From: Phoenix dactylifera
Lineage: Eukaryota; Streptophyta; Magnoliopsida; Arecales; Arecaceae
Reading direction: 5' to 3'
Assembly: GCF_009389715.1 (NCBI RefSeq)
Contig: NC_052399.1
Coordinates: 2,186,938 to 2,250,937, forward strand
Length of the DNA stretch: 64,000 nucleotides
Shown here: positions 36,661 to 49,110 of the stretch, one piece after another
Layout: each line of letters starts with the position of its first letter
Position numbering within the stretch: position 1 is the first letter of the stretch
Notes under the pieces: generated by a model
Seen by the model: only the letters and a program-made list of their open reading frames with translations
The model's database searches: none
What the model was told of the DNA's origin: nothing
Program-made: the position numbers and the translations under genes

Positions 36661-38189
36661 GAAGAGGTCATTTGTTGTATTTATCTTTAATTTGAGCAAC
36701 TCGTAACTACAACTTTGATGCTTGAATATTACTTATGATGGCAGAAGAATCTCTATTAATGCAGTTTTAAACCATATAGCATCAGGTTGATGGTACATAC
36801 TCTATTTGTACGAAGCTTCAGAACCTCATTTTTGCAGACTTTGTCATCATTGCTTTTCAAATTACTAACAAAATTCTCCAACTCATCATGCATATTTCGT
36901 TAGCCGAATATTTGAATACATTCTTCCGAAATATTTACACTGTCCATTAATACAGAAGAAAATCACAGATGCTACAATCTATTTCACAACTTATTCGTAA
37001 ATTATCACAAATTATTTACCAAATAATTTGTTGTTTATTTATTTCTGGGTTAGTGTCTCGTGTATGATTTCTACTTCCACATGCACCTTTTTTCATTTCT
37101 CCTTTCAATAAAAGAAATGTAATGGAACTTGTAGATAGATGTATTGATGATGTCACATTCTTCTTATTTATATAAAAAATGAATTCCCATCTTTCTTCAA
37201 TTGTCTTGTGACTGTTCTCAAATAGTTGTAGAAACTTGAATAGTTTTTCTTAATTTCAGATTCCCAAATCAAATTACTTATGACTACTACTGTTTGTATT
37301 TGTGGAAGCAATGTTGCAGCTCTGATAAACTTTCATGAATTTGAATTTGTTGTATGCCTCATAGGCCATGTATAAAAGTTAGTCTATGTGGAATAAAACC
37401 CAAAACTAGTGTGTGCTCACTAGCCTACATGTAGACACCCATTAATCCATAGTTTGATGGGCTTATGTTAAATTTTATTATGATATTCCATTCTCTGTTG
37501 GTAGAGTTATTAAACTAATAATTTTTTATGAAAGAAGATTTATGTTGTTGGTGAACTTCATTTGAGAGTTCTTCATCTGGTTGCACTTAGTAAACAGATT
37601 GATTTTTTCCTTTCCATTGGCTTATAATGGTGGTTTATGCAAGACAGTTTCTTTTTGCACTATACTCTCAAAAATTTAAATATGCTTCCAATTTTCTTAG
37701 GCATTTAACATTTTGTTTTTGAATGTATCAGTTTATTGGGATTTTTGACATCATGATTGCTGGTGGGGATACTGGTGTTGCGTGCATGTATAATGTGCGT
37801 GTAACAACTAACAACATCCATCCAGCCAGCCAGCCATCGGTCTTTATGTACATGTACTTGTTTCTTCCATCAACTGGGAGTTTTAATTAATTGTATGTGA
37901 TGTTGCCACACCTGGTAAGTGTTGGAGTTTTTCGTCCTTCTATGCTAATATTCTTTGTAGCCCTAATATCATGATATTGCATCAGGTTCTGATTCAAGAC
38001 CCTCTGCAGGTGAGTACTCTTTGAAGCATTATGAGCGGTAAGATTAGGGTGTCTAGAGTACAAAGGATAAAGGGCACATGGATATGGGCTTTAGATTGAG
38101 GCCATTTTCAATTTGTAGGAATTTGAAGGTTAAAATAGGTAATGGTTTCCAATGCGACCTATTTCCGTGTTTTGTAACTAATTTGGACA
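36661..38189. other. 3' UTR and intergenic DNA
   Basis: AT-rich DNA with a CAATAAAAG polyadenylation-like signal near 37106. No gene or clear repeat recognised. Confidence 0.5.
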
Positions 38190-38249
38190 TGGGAATGTTG
38201 ATCCTCTAGGTATCAAATTCCCATATAAAGAAGAAACAATTCCTAAGAG

Positions 38250-39095
38250 GGGGGGCTTGGGTATTTTTTTCCCAATGTTGGATATGTATTTAAATGATAC
38301 AAAAAAGATTCTTTTTTGCATTATAATTATTAAAATTAATTATGCATACAATTATATTATAACAATATGTTACCTATTAAATGATAAAAATTACGTATTT
38401 ATTAATATCATATTCCATGTTATATTTTTTTATTCAATATATTATGTCAATATTATTCTATAATGTAACATTTTATATTGTTTATTACTAAAATATATTT
38501 AATAGGAATATTATTATTGATCATTATTCATATATTAGTAATATTAATAATATATATTTTATTATTATATTCATAATTTATTAATATGATATGGTAATCA
38601 TGTTATATATTAATAATAGGACATAATATATTATTCAAATATAATAATATGAAAGGTATATTTATTGTATGAGTATACTGATAAAATATTAATATATCAT
38701 AATTGCATGGATATATTATATTAATATATTCCTGATATAATTAGTACAATAAACTACTAAATATTACATTTAATCAAATATTTTGTTAATATATTATGAA
38801 TTTTATACATTAATATTAATATTAAATATGAATATATGACAAAATACATCAATCATATATTAAAACTAGATTTTTAATAATTAATATCAATTTATCTTAT
38901 ATAATATTATATTAATATAATATTAAAATACTATATTATATAATATTAAGATGATATCCATTATTAATATATTAATATATTGATAATAGATTAATATAAA
39001 TTTATGGCTAATATAATAGCATTGATATTATAATATTTATAGAGTCAATATTAAATAATTAGTACATTAATAATATTTTATATTGTATACTATAA
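38250..39095. repeat. Extreme AT-rich block
   Basis: About 850 bp of almost pure A/T with many short ATTAATAT and TATAATAT palindromes. No coding content. It probably forms the core of an old AT-rich MITE-like element: copies of GGGAATG/AATTCCC-type sequence lie on both sides (about 38200 and 39390). Confidence 0.8.
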
Positions 39096-39255
39096 GATGG
39101 TGAGCTTTAGCACAAAGTTGTGGTTGCTCCATTATGACCTGAAGGTCACGAGTTAGAAACATGAAAATGACCTCGACATATGTGGGAGTAAGCTGCATAT
39201 ATTTGACCCTTCATAGACTACACAGTTGCTAAAACCTTGTGCACTGGGCCGCTTT
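39096..39255 (+). mobile_element. Degenerate Au-like SINE
   Basis: It begins GATGGTGAGCTTTAGCACAA (A-box region), continues with ATTATGACCTGAAGGTCACG and a B-box-like GAGTTAGAAAC (39150-39160), then GGGAGTAAGCTGCATA, and ends GTGCACTGGGCCGCTTTATT. This order matches the tRNA-derived Au SINE family of flowering plants (recognised from memory), with many substitutions. Confidence 0.75.
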
Positions 39256-42200
39256 ATTTTTTATTGTACACTACAAGGTTTGCTTTATTTTCTTGAGATT
39301 ACCTAAGATTTATCCAAACATAGAATGGGAATTGGTCACTTCTGATGATTTCTTGGAATGGATTTCTTGTAATGGGAAAACCGTCACTAATTCCCATTCA
39401 TGACAGCCAAACATGGCCTGAAGAAGTAATGAATTGCCTAGAACTTGGATCACTCTACATATTTTGTACGACTAAAAAAGAAAAGAAGGGGAATTCTAGC
39501 CATTGCTCTCTGTTCCAGTCTGTATCCTCTGATGCCGTATGAATATGGGTATGATATGACCCCTGCCCTTCTAATGGTTAGCTCTCCTGGAGGATTTAGA
39601 TTTTAGAGACCACATAAAAGTACACATTAGCAGTGTAATATGAAGAAATGTGGATCCGGAAAAATTTCCAAATTTCTGACTCTGAGGCAGAAGATTCTTT
39701 AAGTGGTCTGAAATTTTTAGACTTCCAATTTGGATAAAGTATGATGGATGTAAGATTTATTCATTTATTGTTTATTTTTAAGCTCAATACCATTTGACAA
39801 GAATGGTCAAGATCTCATTCCAGATGACTGCATCGATGTTTTATCACGTCCGTACTTGGAGAGCACCTAGTTCACTAATGCATCTATAGGCAGTTGTGCT
39901 GTTTCTAGCTGACAGGATTTATTGAAAACAGACCGAGCTAATTAACCACTGTGGCCTCTATAATTAGCAACGAAAAGTAAGAACCTGCATGATTAATGTT
40001 AGATTTGATATGGGACAGATATGGTATCAGGAGTAAAATATTAGAATTTAATATCATGTGTTGGGTGGTATAAAATATTTATCGCTTTGTTTTGAGGCTG
40101 AGGGAAGCAAGAAGGAAGCTTCCTGCAAGTCATGTAAGGAGGTATTCCCTCTTACAGTGGCCTAGTTACGTAACCATGTGGCATTCTTAAAAGATGTATT
40201 ATTTTTATGTTCACTCATTAGTACTCTGTGGTTCTCTAGCTTAGGATTCTTATCTGGACTACTAGTATGGCAAATAGAGTTTCTGAGTTTTGATGTCTAA
40301 GTTAATAGAGAAGCACCATTAGCATAACCCAGTTTGCTTTCTACTGTAGAATATCCTGATCGCTGATAGGCCACAAAATCAAACCTTTTGGTATTTTTGA
40401 TATTATTAGCGTGTGATTCTTCCATATAAATTTAGCCAGGATTGGAGTCAGCTTTAAATAGCTGGCCAATGTTTGATCAGTATAATAATGGCCGATGCTG
40501 TTGGGTTGATCCAATTCGGTCTGAGCATTATTCATGCTCGAACCCTTCTTGGTGTTGGATCCAGTCTAATATTATTTGTCTGATCTGTTCTTTGGACCCG
40601 GCTGAGTGAAAAACAGATGCATGTGGATCAAAGTTCAGAGTGGGATAGGGAATGAAAGCATTTAAAAATTTTATAAATCATAGTTATGGTTCACGAACTG
40701 CTTCTAATGGTTGGTCTAGTTTGGTTTCAACGGATCTAGTTTGTCTCTACGACTTGAATTAATGAGTTTTGTCTTTCAAATTGAGTTCGGTAATGCATTC
40801 AGTTTCAAGCCAGGACAACATTTGAACCCAGACCTGACCAACCAGTCCAGGTCTTGGTCTGTCTGCCCTTCTACAGTTTCTGCCGGTCATCATCTACCAG
40901 GCTGAAGGTAGAAAGTGGTAAGCAACTGTGCTTCATGCCTGAAAGTCAAAAAGGCAATAGCTCTGCTGCTTCCACCGGCCAGTCTCAGTATCTAAACCCT
41001 TCATAGATCCTCAGCCTTTATGTCAGATATCCCTTGTCCTAAAAGCAAGTGACAACATTCTTCAACGATACTAAAGCTATCTATTATAGTCTAAAGAAGA
41101 TTTATTGTGTTTAGTTTGCAGTGCTTTAGCTTTACTCGTTACAAGGTGTTCCCAGCTTTTGTCCTCTGCCCCTCTGTTTCTGGTCTCCATGTCTCCTACC
41201 AGCCAAAGTGACAGGACTGGTATGTGGGTGTCCCATGGATGCGGGTAACTACTATTCCTACCCTTGGGCGACGTTCATGGAATGGCTGCTGTTTGGAGGA
41301 AAGAAAAAAAAAATTCATCTTTGGATCACAGAATCAAATTTAATCTAAATGACATCTTAGTTTTATCATCCCTAATTGCCTTCCCAACCCCAAGAATTCT
41401 TTTCCACCCACTTGTGGACTTTGGATCTCACCCGTGCTTCTGAGCTGACCATCTTTATAACGGTGGAGAAACGAACATTATGATATCGTAAGCGTGCGTG
41501 TTATCAGCTTTTTCTTTTTATTTTCGTGGATATTGTTATTGTGGCGTTCGTAGTTCATTGCCCTCGCATTTGTATTTAAGCATAGTTGATTTATTAACTG
41601 CCTTTATCTTGCTCCATGCACTCCTCTCGAGCCACTTTATCCAGGACATTGTCTTGGGGAGTGTGAATCTTTGGGAAGAGTGAATACGCCGATACTCTTT
41701 ACGTAACTAGTTAATTATCTCTCAAGAGACATTGACTAGCCGTACCGACTCATCCGTTCAAAGCTTCTTCTTCTATTCAGTTTTTTTTTTCTTTCTTTCT
41801 TTTTTTTAATGCAACGCCCCTCTCGCAAAACGATCAGTATAGCAAACAAAATTAGAAAAAAAATAAAATAAATGTTTAGTTTTCTTTAAAAAAAATCAGA
41901 ATGATGCGATTTAGTCGATAGCACTATTCGTCTTTCGATAAATATAGATAATCTGAAAGGACTAAAGGAGCCACACTATTTTTGCATTGTATATATCGTG
42001 GAGCAGCAATTGCCCGTCAATATTGCTATACCGGCTTCGAATCCATTCGATCATTATAGCCAGCCCAGTCAGCGAAGCACTAAATGGTATATCGCACTAC
42101 TATGTTCCATAGCTTCTTGAAATAATTATCCATGAAGCCGTCAGCTTTAACTCTTAAGCACCAAACTAATGCACTAACAACAGGAATAGGTAGCGGCATT

Positions 42201-42258
42201 ATAACAACAAAGAAATAAAAGAAGAAAAGACTTGCCTAACTCAACCTACGAAACCATT
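39256..42258. other. Intergenic, no gene recognised
   Basis: Mixed-composition DNA between the SINE and the HIPP gene. Open frames are short and unconserved, and no RNA gene was seen. Confidence 0.5.
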
Positions 42259-44277
42259 CTACATCACAACACAGCCCCAGCTGGTGTTCTCATCACTGAA
42301 AAGATGAATGCCATAATCACTATTTTCTGACAGGTTGCTGGGATGGTAGGGATTTGGATAGCAGGGGTAGTAGCCAGTGTAAGGAGATATCTGAGGGGAC
42401 CTACGGTACATCATCTGAGGTTGCATGGATCTGCTGTCGTGCATGATCATGTTATTGCTGCGCCCCATCAAGTTGTTCATCATGGATGATGGATGGGCCT
42501 GATACCCTTGCATGTTCTCCATCATGGGGGACTGACGACGCTCTCCAAATCCCTCACCATTCGATGGGAACCTTGCGTAGCCAGAGAATCCATTTCCACT
42601 GTTTCGACCAAGGCCATGAAGACCCGTCGTCATGCCGTTTATGTCATTCACCCTTCTTATCGCCCCTGCGTTAGGATTGCCGCCACCCAAGTGGACACCA
42701 TTGATGATCCCTGCGTTAGGATTGCTGCCACCCAAGCGGACACCATCGATGACCCCAGCGTTAGGATTGCTGCCACCCAAGCGGACGCCATTGATGACCC
42801 CTGCGTTAGGATTGCCGCCACCCAAGTAGACACCATTTATGATCTTGCTATTAGCCGAAATGTCCATGCCCTTTTTCTGGGATCCATTTTTGTTCTCTAC
42901 CTGACTCGGGTTGGTATTTCCTCCACTCTTCTTTCCAGCTCCGCCATTATCATGCCCACCAGCATTGCCGTTGCAATTTTCCTTTGCACCGGCTGCTGCA
43001 TTGCTTGTCTGCCTCAGGAAATTGATTGGGTTCATATCAAGGAAAGGCAGCACATCCAGGCCTTCGACTTCGTCATCATCATCATACTCTTCCTCGTCAG
43101 AGCTCAATGAGGGAAGCTTATTGTGCTGATTCTTGAAGGCTCTGAGGCCTTGGATGAGGCGTTGCTTGCCTTGGTCTTTGTTGTTGTTCTTGCCGCCATC
43201 CATCCTTGGATGGGCAGCAGCAGCTTGCCTCTGTTGCTTCTGTTGGTTGGGCTTGGGGTTTTGGCTGCTGGTTTTCTGAGACCAGAGCTCTGCATGTTTG
43301 CCTGATCTGGCCAGCTTTTTTATCAGAGTTTCGGAATCCACATTTCCTGAGACAGCGACCCTCTGATTCTCCAAATCTATGCTTACTGAGTAGACTCCTG
43401 AATCAGATACAAATGAGGACACATTAGTTAATAACAAACAAATGTATAAAATTGGTGGTCACAGCTTCATTTTTGTGCCCCTTACACTGCTTGACGGCAG
43501 TTATCGTAGTGATATTCCAAGAGTTGAAAGGCAATGAGGCCAGTTTGGAAAGAAAATAAAGGTTTAACCTCCTTTCATTTCTCCATATTATCATTTCAAT
43601 CAGTTCCCAAGAAAAAAAAAAGAGTGGGAAAGGCTAAACAGATTGAAGAACAAGAGGGATATATTGCAACAAAATACATTTTACTGCTGATCACATTATA
43701 TGTCCATAAAAACTCCTCTTGGTAGAGCAGAGATATTCCAATATCCTCCATTTCATCACCAGTTAAAAAATTCACCTAGAAACTGTTTAACTTAAGAAGT
43801 AGCAAGAAGATCTTGCATGAAACTGACAAAAATATATGTGAAAAGGAGGGATCTCTTGCTTAAGTCCACAGGAAACCGCAAAAAAAAAAAGAAGAAAAAA
43901 CACAAAAAAAGAAAGAGAAAAAAAAAAACATCAAGCAAGATCAGAAGAAACCTGGGAAAAAAATCGAGGAGGATGAGTACCTTCAATTTTTTGGAGGAGC
44001 TTCTTAACTTTCTGCTTGCATCCATCACAATGTATGCTCACCTTGAGTATGCACGTCTGCAAGAAACAAACTATTTCCTTCAAATACTTCCCCTTTCCTT
44101 AGAAGACACACAAGGAGAGAGCAACAGCGAGAGAGAGAGAGTAGACAAGGGAGCACGAGATACCTGGATTTTGAGGACCTTGAAGCCATCATCCTTAGTC
44201 ATTTCAGCTCCTGTTCGTTGCCGTTGCTTGAGATCAAAATAGAAGAAAACTCAGTCTTCTCTCTGCACAGTGGGTGG

Positions 44278-44308
<31 letters not shown>

Positions 44309-44440
44309 TAGACAAGGGAGCACGAGATACCTGGATTTTGAGGACCTTGAAGCCATCATCCTTAGTCATTTCAGCTCCTGTTCGTTGCCGTTGCTTGAGA
44401 TCAAAATAGAAGAAAACTCAGTCTTCTCTCTGCACAGTGG

Positions 44441-44501
<61 letters not shown>

Positions 44502-44558
44502 CAACGGAGCACGAGATACCTGGATTTTGAGGACCTTGAAGCCATCATCCTTAGTCAT
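42259..44558 (-). CDS. HIPP: Heavy-metal-associated isoprenylated plant protein (HIPP)
   Basis: Plant HIPPs bind metal ions through an HMA domain and are prenylated for membrane attachment; roles include metal homeostasis and stress signalling. Exon 1 encodes [13 protein letters not shown], with copies ending at 44520, 44331 and 44164 (see separate entries). Exon 2 is 44056-43981 and carries the HMA core [18 protein letters not shown], with a CxxC metal site. Exon 3 is 43397-42259 ([20 protein letters not shown], then a low-complexity region). Splice phases agree, giving 417 residues. The C-terminus SWGCVVM ends in a CaaX prenylation box. Residues rich in N and G include four tandem 16-residue repeats (INGVxLGGxNPNAGx). 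An acidic [12 protein letters not shown] segment lies between HMA and repeats. Which first exon is used is unknown. Confidence 0.92.
42665..42850 (-). repeat. 48-bp coding minisatellite in HIPP exon 3
   Basis: Four in-frame units encode GGxNPNAGxINGVxL-type repeats. Units differ at a few bases only, so the array is fairly recent or homogenised. Confidence 0.9.
44164..44202 (-). other. HIPP first coding exon, copy 3 (nearest exon 2)
   Basis: Identical 39-bp exon and donor, 167 bp beyond copy 2 and 107 bp before exon 2. Confidence 0.85.
44331..44369 (-). other. HIPP first coding exon, copy 2
   Basis: Identical 39-bp exon and donor, 189 bp downstream of copy 1 in the direction of transcription. 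Confidence 0.85.
44520..44558 (-). other. HIPP first coding exon, copy 1 (5'-most)
   Basis: 39 bp encoding [13 protein letters not shown] and followed by a GTATCTCG donor. It is the first copy met by a transcript starting at the TATA-like box near 44824, so it is the likeliest functional exon. Confidence 0.85.
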
Positions 44559-44630
44559 TTCAGCTCCTGTTCGTTGCCGTTGCTTGAGATCAAAATAGAA
44601 GAAAACTCAGTCTTCTCTCTGCAGTGTGTT

Positions 44631-44691
<61 letters not shown>

Positions 44692-44823
44692 AGAAAACTC
44701 AGTCTTCTCTCTGCAGAATGTGTGTGAGAGAGGGGCTGCGCTACTCACAGCTAAGTAAGGATTGCATGGAAATCTCATTCTACAGCATTAGAAGCTCGCT
44801 CCCAGCTCCCACCCACTTGCCGC

Positions 44824-44830
44824 TATTTAT
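44824..44830 (-). promoter_or_regulatory. TATA-like box of the HIPP gene
   Basis: The minus strand reads GGAATAAATAGCGG about 265 bp before the first start-codon copy. It is the only TATA-like sequence close upstream of the array, but weak. Confidence 0.4.
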
Positions 44831-46236
44831 TCCACTGAACCCGCCCACAGTGGTGTCTGTTCTCTAGTCCTAGCAGGGCGAAGTTGGCAAATGCGCTCTT
44901 TTTCTTTGAAAGAAAATAAGCTCCTGTTTTAACTCTCTCTCTCTCTCTCGCTCGCTCGCTCGCTCTCTCTGGAAGCCTGTCTAAAGAGAGAGGGGAACAG
45001 AAGGGTAGAGTACTTTTCGAATCCCCAGTAAAAACATATAGTTTAACTCCGTCAAACCTTTGCCTGTAAAAAGGCCATCCAATGGCCGAAGCAGAACCAT
45101 AGATGCGGGACGGTGGGGAGAGAGAGAGCAAGCGAGGGAGGTAAGACGGGCAGGATGCTGACGAGAACAAATTAATATTGTGGAGGAGCAAAGCAACAGC
45201 GACTGGACATGACCTTGTCCTTACTTCAGCACAGGGTTTCAGTAAAGCCTTCCTCTCCGACTGGATCTGAAGCCTCTGCGACCGTTGTTGGCTACGTTAA
45301 CGATTAATTATAATGGCAGTTCTTTGTCCGCATGCGTCCAATCGAGATTATTCGAAATATAGCAATCAGTAACTGAAAATTAGCAGCTTTATGTTTGCAA
45401 TCGCAGTTTATTTTGAATATTTTATCGAGATACTATAAGTGTATAAATTTAAAAATATTATTTTATTTATCTAAATATATAATGCCAATGGTATAAATCA
45501 GCCACTAGATAATGCTGCCATGGTTAGATAATGGCCAGATTTTGAATCATTAATTCGTTTCAGTTTGAGCCGTTGCAGGGGGTTCAAAATAGATCTCCTT
45601 TCTATTTTGCTATCAAAATGGAAATTGATAGATCATAACAACATTCTAATTATCACACTTGGAGGAGGCAAATTGATTGACTAATTATTTTTCTCATGTC
45701 AATCATTGCCCCTGGCTCAACCCTTCGGGGATTCATGGAAAGACAATAACAACAGTGATCAAGCTCTCACTTGCATTACTGTAAAGCTTAATGTTGATTC
45801 TTCATAAACTGAAACTTATTAGTAGTTTAATAACAACAGCCATGGTTCTAGTAAGAATTTTATGTCCTCACAGTTGAGGTACTAAAAGAGAAGTTTAAAT
45901 GGTTTCAGATATTTGATGGAAGTTGCAGAGTACATATTATATGAAGTAGATGATCTTATTTGGGATTCACTTATCATCACTTTAACCTAGAATTTCTTCC
46001 GTTGATGGCAAACTTCTAAGAAAACCTTTAACCTTGTAGCCATCCATCCTTCCAAAATTATATTGAGAAGTGGAGTAAGTTCTTCAAAGTTCAATCTGGG
46101 AATTATAGTGGGAGAAACTACACATGTTCCTTCCAAAATTAAATAGCACCCCTGCACAGACACATCACATGTATGTATAACAGCTGTCAATCAGATAGCT
46201 TCGCATGCAGAGCATCACTGAAGTATCCAAAATTGT
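44831..46236. other. Upstream intergenic DNA, no gene recognised
   Basis: Contains (CT)n/(CTCG)n near 44934-44970, and otherwise ordinary AT-rich DNA with no conserved frame. Confidence 0.5.
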
Positions 46237-46744
46237 CACTTCGGGCTCGTTTGGTTTGCGGGAAAAGAAGGGGGGAAAGTGTGGTCAACGGAAAAGTAAT
46301 GAAATGCTTCTTGTTTGGTTGGAGTTAATAATATGCTCTTCCCTCACCTGATAATGTGTGGTATTTAATTCATACAAAAATACAAGTTCGACAAGAAGAC
46401 CGAGTTAATAATTCTTCAAACTTTGCTTACCATAGTAGAACCGGTTGCATGCTTACTTCGTTGGTCATCCGACAAGAGACCCTTATCTTGGAGAACCTTC
46501 TCGACTTTGGACAACCTCTTCTCTATCAGGACCAACCGGCGATCGTCCCCCCTTCGTCATCCCCAATGGTTTCAGGGTCTTGTAAACTAAAGCCATGTGT
46601 TATTAAACACCTCTCAACCAATCTCATGCGTTTCTCTATGCTTTCTATTGGATGAGGTTCGCTATGGCTGGATGAAGGTAACTAAAACAAAAGAATTATC
46701 CAACTAAGTGTATGTATTTAACTAAATGCGAAATGAAATTATAT

Positions 46745-47110
46745 GTGCGCCAGGTGTTTGTAAGCATGTGCTAGCAACAATTAATGATGTGCATAGAGAA
46801 GATAGGTGTGCGCCAAATGGAGCTAAGTGTATGCCGGCAAGTGAAAAGTGCATACCGAATGGAAGTAAATGGGTGCCAAATGGTTTTAAGTTAGTGCTAC
46901 TGTGAAATAATAATGGTTAGAGACATGATAGATTGAGTGCCATATAGAAATAACAATTTTCCATCAATTGAAAGGTGTGTGCCAAGTCAAGAAAGATGTG
47001 TGCCAAGTAGTTGTAAGTGTGTGCTGCCAAGAATTAATGATGTGTAGAGACATGAGAGGTGTGTGCCATATGTACATTAGTGTGTGCCGCCAATTGAAAG
47101 GTACGTGCGA
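46745..47110 (-). repeat. Degenerate ~21-bp tandem repeat (GTGTGYGCC)
   Basis: About 15 degenerate units around GTGTGTGCCAAGT, spaced roughly 19-23 bp. On the minus strand they would encode heptads such as PFGTHLL and AHTFQLA, continuing the fourth exon of the DUF1985-like gene. Confidence 0.6.
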
Positions 47111-47159
47111 AAGTCTAGAATGCTTGTAAGTTTTTTGTACACACATTGTAACTTTTTTG

Positions 47160-48288
47160 TACACCCTTTTGCAATGCATCATCTCTTCACGTCTCTATCG
47201 GAGCAACATCTCGTGGCCTTCCTTGCGAGAGAATGTGCAACTCCTCCTCTCTAGGCTCTAGCTTCTCGATCATCTGATGCAAGCGAAAACTTAAGTTTGG
47301 CATCAAATTAAATTATTTTCGATGTAAGAAATAAAAATTCAAACCTGATATCGTTTTAACTTCTTTATGATTTCAACAATCACGTCCACCTTACGAGGGA
47401 ATGGGGCATTGCTCCAATGCAGGAGACGTGGATACATGAACGGGGGTCGTTGGCTTCCAACAAGGCTGTTTGCATGCTCAACAGCTCATGCCTGCAAAAA
47501 ATCACTGTAAATATCAAATTAGAAGTAAATACATATCTTAACAATGAAATTTAAAACAAACATTAAGATGCTTACCACCAAAGCGACCGTGCAGCCATCC
47601 ATATATCTAGCTGATCCTTTGTCGGTGATATTCCTTGACCTCACACTATCGGCTAGACTAGGTATCTGTTGGCGAAGAAAAGCAAAAATAGCAAGACCCC
47701 AACTATATGAACCTAAGCGGTCTAAATCATCAAGATATGAACATAATGCCTTAGGAATATAATAATGTATAGTTAGAAAGAGGATAGTCACAAAGAGATA
47801 TAGAACCTATAATTTTGTGAAATTCTCTACATCTTGTTGTCCGCTCTTTCCAACAAGAAATTGTAATCTATTTTTAACTGCATTTCTATTAGCTTTTTTA
47901 TGGTCCCCCTCAAAAAAAGGATAATGAGGTCAGACGTAAGACTCCCCTTTCTATGCAGTTCTACCTCATCGCTCATCGCACTTAAACCAAGAATTAGTGC
48001 AAAATCACTCCCTACAAAAGGAATTAGAACCTTACCAAACCAAAAACCCTCATCGTCATCATCCCAAAAGGAGAACAGAGTGTCCAGGACAGGCTTACAC
48101 TGTTTAATATATGGAAGACCTAGCATATGCCCAAAAGGTGTGCCAGTGATCCTAACCTTCTACTCATGAGACATAAATGAGACTAGGGTGACAATCAAAT
48201 TGACAAAATGGCTGAAGTAACACCTACTGTTGACCATATTGTTTAGGCCAACAGCAGGTGCTTTGCGTCTAGTCTGAATTGGAGCCAT
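47160..48288 (-). pseudogene. DUF1985 / plant-mobile-domain-like transposon gene, interrupted
   Basis: Reading down from ATG 48288 (MAPIQTRRKAPAVGLNNMVN), an in-frame TAG occurs at 48162-48160. Beyond it come KVRITGTPFGHMLGLPYIKQ and FWFGKVLIPFVGSDFALILG, typical of DUF1985-type proteins. After a donor near 47835, a second exon (47806-47576) encodes YLDDLDRLGSYSWGLAIFAF and ARYMDGCTVALV, again with a GTAAGC donor. A third exon (about 47491-47345) encodes YPRLLHWSNAPFPRKVDVIV, and a fourth starts near 47272 (MIEKLEPREEELHIL). The clean splice signals show it was a real gene; the stop codon and lack of partner domains suggest it is dead. The family call is from motif memory. Confidence 0.5.
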
Positions 48289-49110
48289 CTAAAATGTCTG
48301 CAACACAAATATATTCAAACACTAATTGTGAATAAAATCAACTCAAATATAGAAACATATAATTGAGTAAAACATAGACGGGATAATAAATAATTTTAAA
48401 AAACTATAACAACAAACAGAAATGGAACCAAATAATCAGACTTTTTGAAGACAAAAATCTCTATTTTGCTATCACAGCGTCTCTGTCTGATAATTTCTCA
48501 AATCCTAAGCACTCGCACATTTTTTTAAAAAAATGCCCTATTAGGAAAAACAAATTGAGAAAGTATGATGCAGGGTTTACAAACCGTTGAAGGACTGGAA
48601 ATACGCCTCAGAGAGGGTTTAGGAAGCAATGTCGAGCGAAGCATCGGCTACCAACTATCAAGGCGAATCGCGAGCGTCAAAGATAGCTTATGGAGTGGGA
48701 CTCGACAAAATGTCATCGACTCAGAACTCTCAGTCGAAGACCTGTCGGAAATTAGAGTCAAGAGAGGAACGAATTAACAAGACAAGGGAGCAAGAGCGAT
48801 TTGCCGGTGGGAACTTGTTTACGGTCTTAGGGTTTGAAATAGGGGACTAAAAATCAACCGGAATCGGTGAGGAAGATGGAAAATTTCGTGGGGAGATAGG
48901 ATTACAAAAAAGGAAAAATATGAAACCTTAACGATGAGAGCTATATCCATGTGAAGATAAGAGTGAAAAATGGAAAGAGATGAAGCCGAATCGATGAGAA
49001 GAAGAGGGCTATTTTCATCTCAAATGGAAAGCCAGAAACGGGATGGACCGGCTATTACAAAAAGAGTCAATAGGGACTAAAACTTATAGTCCGGTCTAAC
49101 ACTGGACCGG

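Larger units (their letters stand above)
44100..44720. repeat. Tandem array of HIPP exon 1 units with (GT)n(GA)n spacers
   Basis: Three nearly identical units of about 167-189 bp hold 5' UTR, start codon, exon 1 and donor, joined by GT/GA microsatellites at about 44272-44309, 44441-44498 and 44625-44689. A fourth, truncated copy of the AAACTCAGTCTTCTCTCTGC segment lies at about 44690-44717. Length variation is confined to the microsatellites. Confidence 0.93.
46237..49110 (-). mobile_element. Transposon-derived region carrying a DUF1985/PMD-like gene
   Basis: The block between a GGGCTCGTTTGGTTTGCGGG start and a region of GGACCGGC / AGGGACTAAAACTTATAGTC palindromes (about 49040-49115) carries a spliced gene of a type usually found inside plant Mutator or CACTA transposons. 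No transposase core was recognised and the borders are not proven, so class is open. Confidence 0.4.

Noticed and set aside
42665..42850. Regularly spaced repeats that superficially resemble a CRISPR array
   Set aside because: They are in-frame coding repeats in a plant gene; there are no unique spacers of constant length and no cas genes.
42493..43110. 205-codon plus-strand frame with repeats
   Set aside because: Antisense of the HIPP exon 3 minisatellite. The repeats belong to the HIPP coding strand.
44274..44867. 197-codon plus-strand frame with repeated [17 protein letters not shown]
   Set aside because: A reverse-strand reading of the triplicated HIPP exon 1 and its GT/GA microsatellites, not a protein gene.
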